Of a stretch of DNA of 34,735 nt, positions 1 to 8,387 are shown piece by piece; the stretch's first letter is position 1, and every line of letters begins with the position of its first letter. The notes under the pieces were generated by a model, which was not told the origin of the DNA, ran no database searches, and saw nothing but the letters and a program-made list of their open reading frames with translations. The DNA is from Mesaphorura yosii (taxonomy: Eukaryota > Arthropoda > Collembola > Poduromorpha > Tullbergiidae). The position numbers and the translations under genes are program-made. Location: positions 1 to 34,735 of the forward strand of contig WIXG01000594.1 in assembly GCA_009869945.1 (NCBI GenBank), in the 5' to 3' direction.

Positions 1-1165
1 TCATATCCAGCGAAGACGAAGAAGAGCAGCCAGAAGGGAAGAAAATCTGCAGACTCAAGAAACAGGAGGAATTGGAACAAGAAAAAACAGAGTTCAGAAA
101 AGACAAAGAAGAATTTAGAAAAGAGAAGGAAAGATTCTGGCGTGAAGAAGGAGAATTAAAGACCGAGCGAGACGAATTGAAGAAAGAAAGAACAGAAATA
201 GGCCGAGAACGAATGGAATTGAAAGTGGACAGGGAAGATTTGAGAACAGAAAAAGAAAATTTAAGCAAACAGCTAGAACAAACCAAACATCAGAAGGAGG
301 AGATTAAGCGACAGGAAGAAAAGTTAGAAGGAGAGAAAGCAGAAATTAGTTCACAAAAAGAACGACTAGAGAAAGAGAAGGCAGAATTTGAAACAGAGAA
401 GAAAGAACTACGGAAACAAAAGGAAGAAATTGAACTACGAGAAGAGGTATTTCAGAAGGAGAAAATAGAAAATCAGAAATTAAAGGAAGAAATATCGGAT
501 ATAAAGAGAAACAGGAAATTAGGAGAGGGAAGGAAGGAAAAGGCTACTAAGTCTGAGAATGAAGAAAAGGAAGAACGGAAGGGACAAGTGGAAGAAGAAG
601 CAGGTGACGCTGCTTCAGTTAAGGATTGTAGCGACGAGGAGGAGGAGAAAGCGGCAGGAGCAGCAAGAACGCACAAATGCCACGAATGTGGTAAAGTCAT
701 GATCATAAAACAATTTCAAAAAATTATTAGTAAATAATACATGTCATTTCAGGTAAAACATACTCGCAACGGCCGGCATTGCTCCGTCATGCCAAGAGTC
801 ACAACCCTGAATCGTTGCAGCACACATGTGAAGCCTGTGGCAAAATTTTTACCCGCCGAGAAGGCCTTAAGAAGCATAATTGCAAGTAAGCCACTCATAC
901 CATCCATACCAGTCATACCACCCATACCAGTCATACCACCAATATCAGTCATACCTCTCATACCACCCATACCAGTCATACCACCCATACCAGTCATACC
1001 ACCCATACCAGTCATACCACCCATACCAGTCATACCACTCATACCACCCATACCAGTCATACCACCCATACCACCATACCACTCCTACCACCCATACCAG
1101 TCATACCACCCGCGTAAGAAATGCAAATTGTTTATTTTATTTTCAGGAAAGAAGCGGTTCAATAG
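1..1165 (+). CDS. Coiled-coil protein with C-terminal C2H2 zinc fingers (5' end missing)
   Basis: The reading frame is open from the first base, so the start lies outside the window. Proposed exons are 1-690, 753-885 and 1147-1165. Exon 1 encodes about 220 residues made almost only of Glu, Lys, Arg and Gln with heptad-like spacing, a long charged coiled coil. A 62-bp GT-AG intron splits a zinc finger: CHEC at the end of exon 1 joins GKTYSQRPALLRHAKSH in exon 2, giving a normal C-x2-C-x12-H-x3-H finger. A second finger, CEACGKIFTRREGLKKHNC, ends in Cys instead of the last His. The third exon is optional: the TAA at 887-889 overlaps a GTAAG donor at 886-890, and splicing to 1147 would replace it with five residues and a TAG. 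A nuclear DNA-binding or scaffold role is inferred from the fingers. I do not recognise an orthologue. Confidence 0.7.
895..1111. repeat. CATACCACC/CATACCAGT 9-bp minisatellite inside an intron
   Basis: The array is built from 9-bp units CATACCACC and CATACCAGT, mostly alternating as an 18-bp higher unit, with a few variants such as CATACCTCT and CACCAATAT. Because 9 is a multiple of 3, several frames stay open and would read as Ile-Pro-Pro/Ile-Pro-Val or Ser-Tyr-His/Pro-Tyr-Gln; these are not taken as protein. It begins about ten bases after the GTAAG donor at 886 and ends before a TTTTATTTTCAG acceptor at 1146, so it fills the last intron of the zinc-finger gene. The same unit fills an intron of the neighbouring transposase gene. 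Confidence 0.9.
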
Positions 1166-1167
1166 AA

Positions 1168-1173
1168 TTTATT
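1168..1173 (-). terminator. Poly(A) signal of the transposase gene
   Basis: AATAAA on the minus strand, about 52 bases past the transposase stop codon. It lies directly after the proposed last coding exon of the zinc-finger gene, so the transcripts of the two convergent genes would overlap. Confidence 0.45.
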
Positions 1174-1213
1174 CATATAAATTAAATTAATGTAAACATG
1201 AATTATTGCTCTC

Positions 1214-1219
1214 AATAAA
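1214..1219 (+). terminator. Poly(A) signal of the zinc-finger gene
   Basis: AATAAA on the plus strand, 49 bases after the TAG at 1163-1165. It supports 1147-1219 as a terminal exon and sits only 6 bases from the stop codon of the convergent transposase gene. Confidence 0.55.
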
Positions 1220-1224
1220 TTGTA

Positions 1225-2735
1225 TTACAAATTTATAAACTTATTTGGTCCTGGATATACTGCCTTAATATCATTAAAGAAGTCAAGAAGTTGTGGTCCA
1301 TAATTATGTTGTCCAAGCCTGTTGTCCAATTCAAGCCGATACAGGAACTCAGCGATATACTGATCCACAGATTCTGCATAGCAAAAAATGAATTTCAGTG
1401 TAAAATAACAATACAGGTGCAATGATCTATAAGAATACCGTCACTTCCAGTACGTTTCACGAACTTCTTGAACTTAGACCACATGCATTCAATCCCATTC
1501 GTAAACACTTCTGGGAATAACGGGTTGACAAAATTGTACTTGTGTGTGACGGTCTCATGAGCAGCAAATCCAAGCTTCTCAACGCCAATGTAACTTTTGT
1601 GGTCATCAGTTATGAGAATGGTGCCTGGCAGGACGTACTTCTTCAGAACAGGCCACAATGTCTTTTGTTTTCTGTTGGGTACGCGGACGATAAAGCGTTG
1701 TTTAGTTTCCCGGCAGATTCCACCGAAAATCCAAACACTTTCACCGCGAATTCGATGTCCCCTGTTGTACTTCCTACGAAATAAGTGTGCTTCATCTACT
1801 TCAACCCATTTTCCAGGTCCCCCAATTTTAGCCCAGCGTGCGCACATGACAGCTCGGCAAACCTGTTTAATTAGTTACAACGCGATTACTCTTCGGCCAG
1901 AAACACTGCTTAAAAGTTGTTTGGCTAACCTCTCTGCAAGTCGATGTCCAGTTTACAATGGTGTGCTCCGGCAGCTTTGTATCAACCATGGTAAGCGCAA
2001 ATGGCATTCGGTAAAACCAGTGGATTATGAGCTCAAAATTCTATCCACAAAGATTATAATAAATAGTACATTGCTCATAGCATATACCACCTTTACCACT
2101 CGTGCCACCATACCACCCATACCACCATACCACCCATACCACCATACCACCCATACCACCATACCACCCATACCAGTCATACCACCCATACCAGTCATAC
2201 CACCCATACCACCCATACCACCCATACCACCATACCACCATACCACCATACCACCATACCACCCATACCACCATACCACCATACCACCATACCACCATAC
2301 CACCATACCACCCATACCACCCATACCACCATACCACCCATACCACCCATACCACCCATACCCACTCACACCGTTCATATCATTCATACAAGGCATTCCA
2401 CACAGCCATGCCCTTTCGCGATACAAATATGCCTTTACCTTGAGGAATCCGAGGTGGCTTCTTTCAAACCATGTGTTTTTTGTTGGGCTGAATCTTTTCC
2501 CGCAACTTCTGGCAGTGCAATACCACCTGAATCCGAGCTTACTTTGTGCATCCATGTGCCTAAGCAGGAACTTGCTTCCACATACGCATTTGGCTTTCAT
2601 TGGTATCAAGTCGAGGTGTTCAAAAAGTCGTCGAGCTGATTCGTTATCACTAATTGCACGAGCCAAGTCCGTAATTCCGCACCCTTTCTTCCCAGACTTG
2701 AATAAATTTCCAAAATCAATTTGATTTTGAGCCAT
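1225..2735 (-). CDS. Merlin/IS1595-type DDE transposase, four exons
   Basis: Exons on the minus strand are 2735-2439, 2040-1930, 1862-1439 and 1373-1225, joined by GT-AG introns of 398, 67 and 65 bp that all keep frame, giving about 326 residues. Exon 1 holds a zinc-ribbon-like part (CVCG about 38 residues in, then WYCTARSCGKRF) followed by a WFERSHL segment. Exons 2-3 read as one helical linker. Exon 3 carries the RNase-H-like catalytic core: D159 in WVEVDEAH, D222 or D223 in ITDDHKSY, a THKYNFVNP block, and E261 in NGIECMWSKFKKF. Exon 4 gives the YIAEFLYRLE tail. This matches the cut-and-paste Merlin superfamily, the eukaryotic relatives of bacterial IS1016/IS1595. The length is normal, the DDE triad is complete and no stop or frameshift is seen, so it may be active or domesticated. 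Terminal inverted repeats were not identified. The first intron is packed with minisatellite. Confidence 0.82.
2106..2372. repeat. CATACCACC/ATACCACC minisatellite inside transposase intron 1
   Basis: This array mixes 9-bp CATACCACC and 8-bp ATACCACC units with two CATACCAGT units near 2170-2195. It lies within the 398-bp intron (2041-2438) of the transposase gene. On the sense strand of that gene the array reads as G-rich GGTATGGTGG units. The mix of 8- and 9-bp steps means no frame is kept through it, in contrast to the strictly 9-bp array at 895-1111. Long Trp-Tyr-Gly/Met-Gly readings on the minus strand are repeat translation, not protein. Confidence 0.9.
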
Positions 2736-2966
2736 TTCTACGTCTTTTGATCCACGGACAGTGAAAATTAAAGTTAAATTTAGGGCAGGTAACAAAGTTT
2801 TACAAAGTATCGCAAAGTAAACGAAACACAAATAATGGTATTGTTGAATTTCACACAACAATATTTGCCACGATAAATTCAAAGTTCCGCGCCGAGCACG
2901 TGCATAGTCTTCAACATAAAGAGAAATAAGTTTATGCAACGGCATAGAGAGGCAGGAGTGTGTCCG

Positions 2967-2998
2967 TCCATACCCATACCGCATACCACCCATACCAC
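2967..2998. repeat. Short third block of the CATACC repeat
   Basis: About three to four degenerate units (CATACCCATACCGCATACCACCCATACC-like, in the same orientation as the two larger arrays). It sits about 230 bases upstream of the transposase start codon. Confidence 0.7.
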
Positions 2999-3071
2999 TT
3001 TGCACTTTGCCGGATAACTGCAACTCAGCCGATTTTATATTACCATTTTATATTACTTAACAACGTATAAA

Positions 3072-3332
3072 CTATTCAACCAGGAGTGCCTTTTTGGAAA
3101 GTGCATGTCTGCCGCGCTTGCGTTTTTGCCCGATTGGCACTGCTTTGGCCTCAGGTGGAGGGACAGCCCATTTCTCAGAGTTTGGAAATGAATTTGTGTC
3201 CAATCTAGTCCTGTCTTTCTTGCTTTCTGTTTTGGTTCCATTTACGGCTTTGGACGTTTTTGTGAAAAGCCGGCACAGAAGCACAAACTCAGCCCGAATA
3301 CTCAGAGAAAGTGCATCTAATACGACTTTGAT
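3072..3332 (-). CDS. Possible C-terminal exon of a basic, probably nuclear protein
   Basis: A minus-strand frame is open from an AAAG/CTGCGG position near 3345 (a possible acceptor) to a TAG at 3072. It begins with a hydrophobic, regular stretch (IEIKVVLDALSLSIRAEF) and ends in a basic tail with QKRKRGRHALSKK, which looks like a nuclear localisation signal. No ATG, partner exon or known family was found upstream. It could be the last exon of an unseen gene, a relic of a mobile element or chance. Nothing further was found between 2740 and 3072 on either strand apart from the short repeat block. Confidence 0.22.
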   Translation of the reverse strand: MKVVLDALSLSIRAEFVLLCRLFTKTSKAVNGTKTESKKDRTRLDTNSFPNSEKWAVPPPEAKAVPIGQKRKRGRHALSKKALLVE

Positions 3333-3755
3333 TTCGATTCCCAGCCGCAGCTTTGATCAACGTGTTCCGAAAATTAAGAAAATGTTGCGCAGAAACACAC
3401 AGTGTTTGGTTTCTTGTAAGTTACGGTTCGACTGCAAAGTTTGATCTTTTGCAATCTGAACACGAAATGAGAAGCAATACTACTAAGATAAAAACATTTC
3501 TACTGTACGCAGGCAGATCCTCGTCATTTCATGAAATCTGCAAAACACACGATGGAAAAGTGTACCATACTTATACCTATACTTACTTGAATTAGAAAGA
3601 TGTGTAAAATTTTAGCTGCTCTTATATTTGGTTCTCTCCTAATGTACTTGCTGCATGCGTAATCTCTCGGGTATTCTGTTAACTATTATTGTTGTACTTA
3701 AGGCTCTAATAGAATATTTACAAGTCTTGCTTTTTTCCTTTAAGAATGCACCGCA

Positions 3756-4055
3756 ATGGCAGAAGCCCTGCCAGCATTGACAAAACTACAAACTGAGGTC
3801 TTGACGATTACCAACGAGATTAATAATTTGATTACTCTCATCGTGGCCCACGTGCAAACACCAGCCAAAGCTTCACCGGGCGCTGATTACAGGCGCAATT
3901 TATTCGGTGGTCTCAGCAGTTAGAAAGACAAGCGCAAAGCGCTCAATCCTTTCCCGAGTATCCTACTAAGTACTCCCGTGGATCTCGGCGCACAGCTCAA
4001 CCCTTTCAAGCCCCACAACCGTTACATATTGACTCTGAAGCCTGGGCGATTTTGA
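3756..4055 (+). pseudogene. Small ORF with an in-frame TAG, possible element relic
   Basis: From ATG 3756 a frame of 55 codons (starting MAEALPALTKLQTEVLTI) reaches TAG at 3921-3923. The same frame then stays open for another 43 codons to TGA at 4053-4055. The first part looks like an amphipathic helical segment and the second is rich in Pro, Leu and Lys (NPFKPHNRY). The pattern resembles the start of a retroelement capsid-like ORF broken by one stop, but no family is recognised. A genuine short gene ending at 3923 or chance are alternatives. Confidence 0.2.
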
Positions 4056-5000
4056 TTTGACATGAAAACCCCGCCAGCTGAGTATCGAAGTAGGACTGGA
4101 AACTTATACCGGGTGATAGGGCATCCCGAAAAATAATCGTGTGCCAATTCGTAGATCTGGGAAATGAAGTGCCGAATTTTTAGAGCAGTTCAAAGTTTCC
4201 ATTCTTGCATTAAAGCAATGCATTTAGTAACAAATAAGCAAGCAAAACAATTTATTTAAAAAAATAAATAATTAAATTAAATTGTTTTGCAGGATGTTCC
4301 GCTATTCGTTCGATTAATCCGCTCACTTAGTTGTGAATTTAAGAGGAAAATTAGTCTTGTCGTATTTATTCAAGTAGCAGAATGCATTTGGGAACTTCAA
4401 ACCATTGATTTAATTGATCTACAGCTTAAGATCAGCAAGTCTATTGAAACCCGCTGCTCCATTGCGTCTGGTAGGGCGGTGGAGGTGTCCCTGGTTTCTC
4501 ACCACACACCGACTGGAATTGGGAGCTGCCCCCAACTCCTGCGAAATTGAATTTTGTACGAGCCGAATCCGATGATCTGGAATTGATTAATGCATTAATT
4601 ATAATAACATGAAGTTTGCTGGACTGCTAAGATTAAGACACGCATATGAATTCAAATTATGTTACATTAGTGTTTAAGTCATCGACCATTATTATCAAAT
4701 CAGAATCAATAATACTTAAAATTGTAAATGTGTACATTAAAATACGCGAATTGTCAGAAACAGAAGTTCACTTTACATGATGCGCGAAATTAGATTACAG
4801 ATACACAAATTTATCGAAAACCAAAGTTTGAAAACTTTACGGCGCCAGCATATAAACGTTAACTTCAAAATCTCGCTTCTGGCCGGATTCTGTAAACCAA
4901 AAATAAAGGCATTACACGTTACGCTTTGTCAGGTTTTAACGATTGGACCTTGTTCATTCTTCGCAGGCAGGAAAATGTCGCAGGTTGAACAGAAATAAAC
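4056..5000. other. No gene recognised
   Basis: AT-rich sequence. An open frame at 4287-4550 (plus) and one at 4777-4998 (plus) show no family features, no splice partners and no usual composition, so neither is called. The 3' end of the membrane-protein gene begins at 5001. Confidence 0.5.
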
Positions 5001-6179
5001 TCACATGCGAGCACGTGACGGGAAAGCATATGTATTAAGTGGAAATGCTTGGGCTGCTGCAGGTTGTGCAGCTGGAGGGGACCGAGAACGAAGGCGGCAA
5101 ATACAGATCCAGGCCCCAAGTCCTAGTCCAAGTCCGAGTATTGAGAGTCCAACGTGTAACGCTGTGTAGATTTCGCCTCGATCATCTACGCCCGCATTTA
5201 CAGTTTCCTCCTCCCGTTCCCGCCTGTAAAGCAAAAGTTATTACAGGGTACGTTTATTTCAAATAAATTCTGACAAGTTTGTTGTTTGCTGTAGTACTCG
5301 TTCTGTACCTTGGTTTGAGGGCATAATTCAAATTTGGCGCTGGAGGAGCAGCGTGTGCAGCTTCGACTGATTTAATCGTCGTGACTTTAACAGCTTCCAC
5401 TGGACTCTCACTTGTGTCAGACTGTGTTGAGGCCGAAGATTCTACTACGCTCGAGGTCGGCCGAGGACCATTCGTACGTTTAGTTGCTGCTACGAGCATT
5501 GAATTAGAACCAGCAATAGCAGCACTAGCGGTTATTCCTTCAGGAGCACGGCGAGGATATGAAAGACTTGGCGGAAACCTGGAGTACGAAACAGTGTTTA
5601 TGTTAATGGAACAAAAGTTTATCAAATACATTAACTGGGTCAAAAGCTCAGTCAGGCGCCGTGCTTACCCAAAATAGTAGACATTACCATACGAAACATT
5701 ACTATACGAAACGGGAGCGTAAATCCAAGATCCATGGCTATTGTTTGGACCTCGATCCTTGGCAGGAATCCTTGAAGTCGGGCCGTGTTTAGTTGGCGCA
5801 AAACCGGAAGTTGACCTAATGTCATGCGTCAGTCCTGTGTGAACTTGCCACCTGCAATAGAGCAGCAGTATACATTTCACTACTTTCAACCTGTGTAATT
5901 GATATCCATCAGAGTTGGAGGAGGCGATTACCAGAACCAAGGGCCGCCGTCCAGTGAGTAGGGCTAGGTTTGACCTTTGAGACTGAAAACTTACTCGCGA
6001 TAAGCAGATCCTGCCTCCTTGACCAGTCTTATCACTGCACTAATTAATTTGTCTATTTCGTAGACCGTCGACTGAGACTGCTGCTGCTCCACGGGTTGTA
6101 TTGTTGTCGCAATTATGAAGCCCGGTGCCAGCAGCGTGACTACTACCATTAAACTTATCAGAATTCTCCCGTTGGACAT
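5001..6179 (-). CDS. Unrecognised type I membrane protein, four exons
   Basis: Exons on the minus strand are 6179-5995, 5851-5669, 5578-5309 and 5223-5001, all joined by GT-AG sites in matching phase, giving about 286 residues. The start was chosen because MSNGRILISLMVVVTLLAPG forms a clean signal peptide. The ectodomain has a short helical part (IDKLISAVIRLVKEAG), a Ser/Asn/Tyr-rich part with likely N-glycosylation sites (NNS, NVS), and a Thr/Ser/Ala-rich, mucin-like stalk in exon 3. Exon 4 carries an acidic juxtamembrane stretch, one membrane helix at about residues 233-255 with an alternating Leu-Gly core (ILGLGLGLGAWICIC), then a short basic, Pro/Ala-rich tail. There are almost no ectodomain cysteines. 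A 5' UTR acceptor (AAACAG) lies 15 bases before the ATG. The exon 3 donor, GTACAG, is the weakest site. Function is unknown. Confidence 0.55.
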
Positions 6180-7172
6180 TCTACGCGTCAACTTTCTGTT
6201 TAAATTAACTGGAACTTGAAAAGAAAAATATTGAGCCTCGAGGCCACTTGTGGAAGTGCAGTCAACAAGATACGAAAACCGCTCACTTACTAGTTGCAAT
6301 CCAATTGCTTTGAATCTTGCGGTCGAGCCAAGGCAAAGGGAGCATGAAGTGTCCCTTTGTTCAGGGCTGATGAGACTTAGATCTTCCTGTGCCAGTGTCA
6401 ATCAACGTAGCAGCGCTTCAAATTGGTATACAAAAAACCTTACTTGCTGGTCAGTTATATTCGTATTCTCGTAATTCTGCATTTTGTCACTGTGCCCTGC
6501 CGTCAGGCTTTCCCGCAGTCCTCCGAGTACGTAAATCGCATCGTCTCCGTCGCAAGCTGCCATCGGTGGGAGTACGTGAGACGTGCGTCGGTGACCACGA
6601 CGTTCAGCGGTTCACCCCAAATCAGCACCAGGTGCGACGCGAATAAAACAAAGATATTTCGAATAGTTTGATGTAAGCGTCCAACTGAAGTTTGACGAGG
6701 TCTTTCTGTTTGCTTGAACTATTGCGCGATTAGTTACATGCGTAATTTCGCAGTTCGGACTTGGACATCCACGCCAGATCCTCGTCCCTCGTTCCCAACA
6801 CACTCGCAATCATTTCGTCACGTGTCTCCCATCCGGAAGACTTGCCTGGTTGGAACGGAGGGCCCTGCTGGCTCGGGCTCAAGTTTAATCAGTTTACCTT
6901 CTTGACTCATTTGTCAGCAGTCGTGGATAATTAAAACACTGCGCTGTGCTATTTCGTTTTAGTGTGAATCAATTTGCATTGGCAAATGCTTGAGTTTGAG
7001 TTTATTCATGCAGCATTCAACATTGCAGCTGCAGCGCAGAGTCGAGAAACACCTGAGGCCAGCCGACCGAGCTCGATGGAGATAAAAATAGGCAAACGTA
7101 CATTTCCGAATACAAATACACATTTTACACATAACGCATCTCAAACTGCTAGCAATATACGCAAACTCAAAC
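6180..7172. other. Intergenic and probable 5' UTR; no gene recognised
   Basis: Minus-strand splice-like sites near 6192 (acceptor) and 6292 (GTAAGTG donor) suggest a non-coding first exon for the membrane-protein gene. AATAAA on the minus strand at 7001-7006 can serve as the poly(A) signal of the gustatory receptor. Open frames on the plus strand here look random. Confidence 0.45.
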
Positions 7173-8387
7173 TTAGAATGTGAGCGTAGAATTGATCGTG
7201 ATGTCGAGGGTGATGCGGAGGAATGTGAACATGGTTGATTTCTTCACTCCGTAGAAACTCCCGATCTCGATCGTCAGGGGGCGGCACGACCGGAGAGCCT
7301 GCGCGCTCAGACGAAGATCCGCCGCTGCGGCTGTGGTGGTCGGCCCCCAAAGGCACCCGACGCCGTCGCCACCGCTGGTCGCGACCGCACCTTTCTTGCA
7401 ACGGGCCACGAGATCCGTCGAGAGCCCCCGCATTTCGTTGGAGGGCGGCAGGAGGTTGAGGGCGAGGCCGAGCACGCCCGTCGCCGCGAACGCGAATCCG
7501 AGCACTCCGGCCAGGCCCACGTTATGGTACGTCTTGATGGCCGAGTAGAGACTGAGGGAAATGACGGAGATGAAGATGGCGACGAGGAGCGGGAGGATGA
7601 GGCTCTGGAGGAGGTTGTGGAAGCCGCGGTTGAGGACCTGCAGCTGGCGGTAGGCTCGTACGATGACGAGCGGAGGGAGGCTCCGGCCCCCAGCCTCAGC
7701 GATGGTCAGCATCTCCAGCGAGGCGATGGTGCTTCGGACGTACAGAATGAAGAGAAACATGTAGAATAGGATGATCTGGCCTACGTTCACGGAGACGAAT
7801 GCCTCAAAGAGCCCGATAAGCAAGCGCAGGCGTGACGCAGCCTGCCGGGGAAGGGCGTCCCAGTCGAAGAAGCCGTACCAGTACTTTGGGTTCGAGTTGG
7901 CGTTGCGGAACGCCACGAAAAACTGGAGGCTCGTGAAAGTCCAGATTGGAATCAGAATCCGGCGGATGATTGACTTGCGGGCGTCTGCACTTTCCTTATA
8001 AGACTCGAGGCACCACCGGAAACGGGCTTGCAGTCGGCGGTTGGCGGTCATAAGGCTCTCGACGAAGGCGACTACGCCGTTCCCACACAGGTGGGCGTGG
8101 AGGTAGAAAGTGGAGGCGATTGCGTGCGTGATGACGTTAAATAGGTTCAGAAACAGTTCCCCATAAGAAAGCTGCATGCAGCAGACCGCCTGGACCCAGC
8201 GGACGACCATGAAGACCCAGTTGCCAAGCGTGTACAGCGCCACGAACCATGAAAGGGTCCGTTTGTAACGAGAGCGGCTGTGGACTAGAGTGCTGTCGGT
8301 CGTCCAGCTGAAGGGAATGGCGCCGGACACACTGGAGACGGTGCAGAGCCAGCGGAGGGCTTTGATGGCCTGCACGGGGTAAAGCAT
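7173..8387 (-). CDS. Gustatory receptor (insect GR-type seven-helix ligand-gated channel)
   Basis: A single open frame of 404 residues, a normal length for GRs (about 350-450). The start is the ATG at 8387, just before YPVQAIKALRWLC; an earlier in-frame TTG at 8396 is not needed. About seven hydrophobic segments are visible, among them LSWFVALYTLGNWVFMVV, ILIPIWTFTSLQFFVAF, LFYMFLFILYV, LILPLLVAIFISVISLSLY and VLGFAFAATGVLGLAL. The intracellular loop has the family's basic LQVLNRGFHNLL-like part, and the C-terminus FYGVKKSTMFTFLRITLDI matches the last GR helix, although the insect TYhhhhhQF motif is not kept. The protein would sit in the dendritic membrane of taste neurons; the ligand cannot be guessed. 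It has no introns in its coding region, unlike most genes here. Assignment to the GR superfamily is good; the subfamily is unknown. Confidence 0.8.
   Translation of the reverse strand: MLYPVQAIKALRWLCTVSSVSGAIPFSWTTDSTLVHSRSRYKRTLSWFVALYTLGNWVFMVVRWVQAVCCMQLSYGELFLNLFNVITHAIASTFYLHAHLCGNGVVAFVESLMTANRRLQARFRWCLESYKESADARKSIIRRILIPIWTFTSLQFFVAFRNANSNPKYWYGFFDWDALPRQAASRLRLLIGLFEAFVSVNVGQIILFYMFLFILYVRSTIASLEMLTIAEAGGRSLPPLVIVRAYRQLQVLNRGFHNLLQSLILPLLVAIFISVISLSLYSAIKTYHNVGLAGVLGFAFAATGVLGLALNLLPPSNEMRGLSTDLVARCKKGAVATSGGDGVGCLWGPTTTAAAADLRLSAQALRSCRPLTIEIGSFYGVKKSTMFTFLRITLDITINSTLTF

Noticed and set aside
895..1111. CRISPR-like or telomeric array
   Set aside because: The units are only 8-9 bp with no unique spacers, and the motif is not the arthropod telomere TTAGG.
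749..1185. Proteins with Ile-Pro-Val, Met-Gly-Gly or Ser-Tyr-His repeats
   Set aside because: They are translations of the 9-bp minisatellite, open in several frames only because 9 is divisible by 3; splice signals place the array in an intron.
2041..2438. Transposase continuing through a Trp-Tyr-Gly-rich repeat domain
   Set aside because: A GTAAAG donor at 2438 and an acceptor at 2041 remove the repeat and join LGFLK to NFELIIHWFYR in phase, as the family requires.
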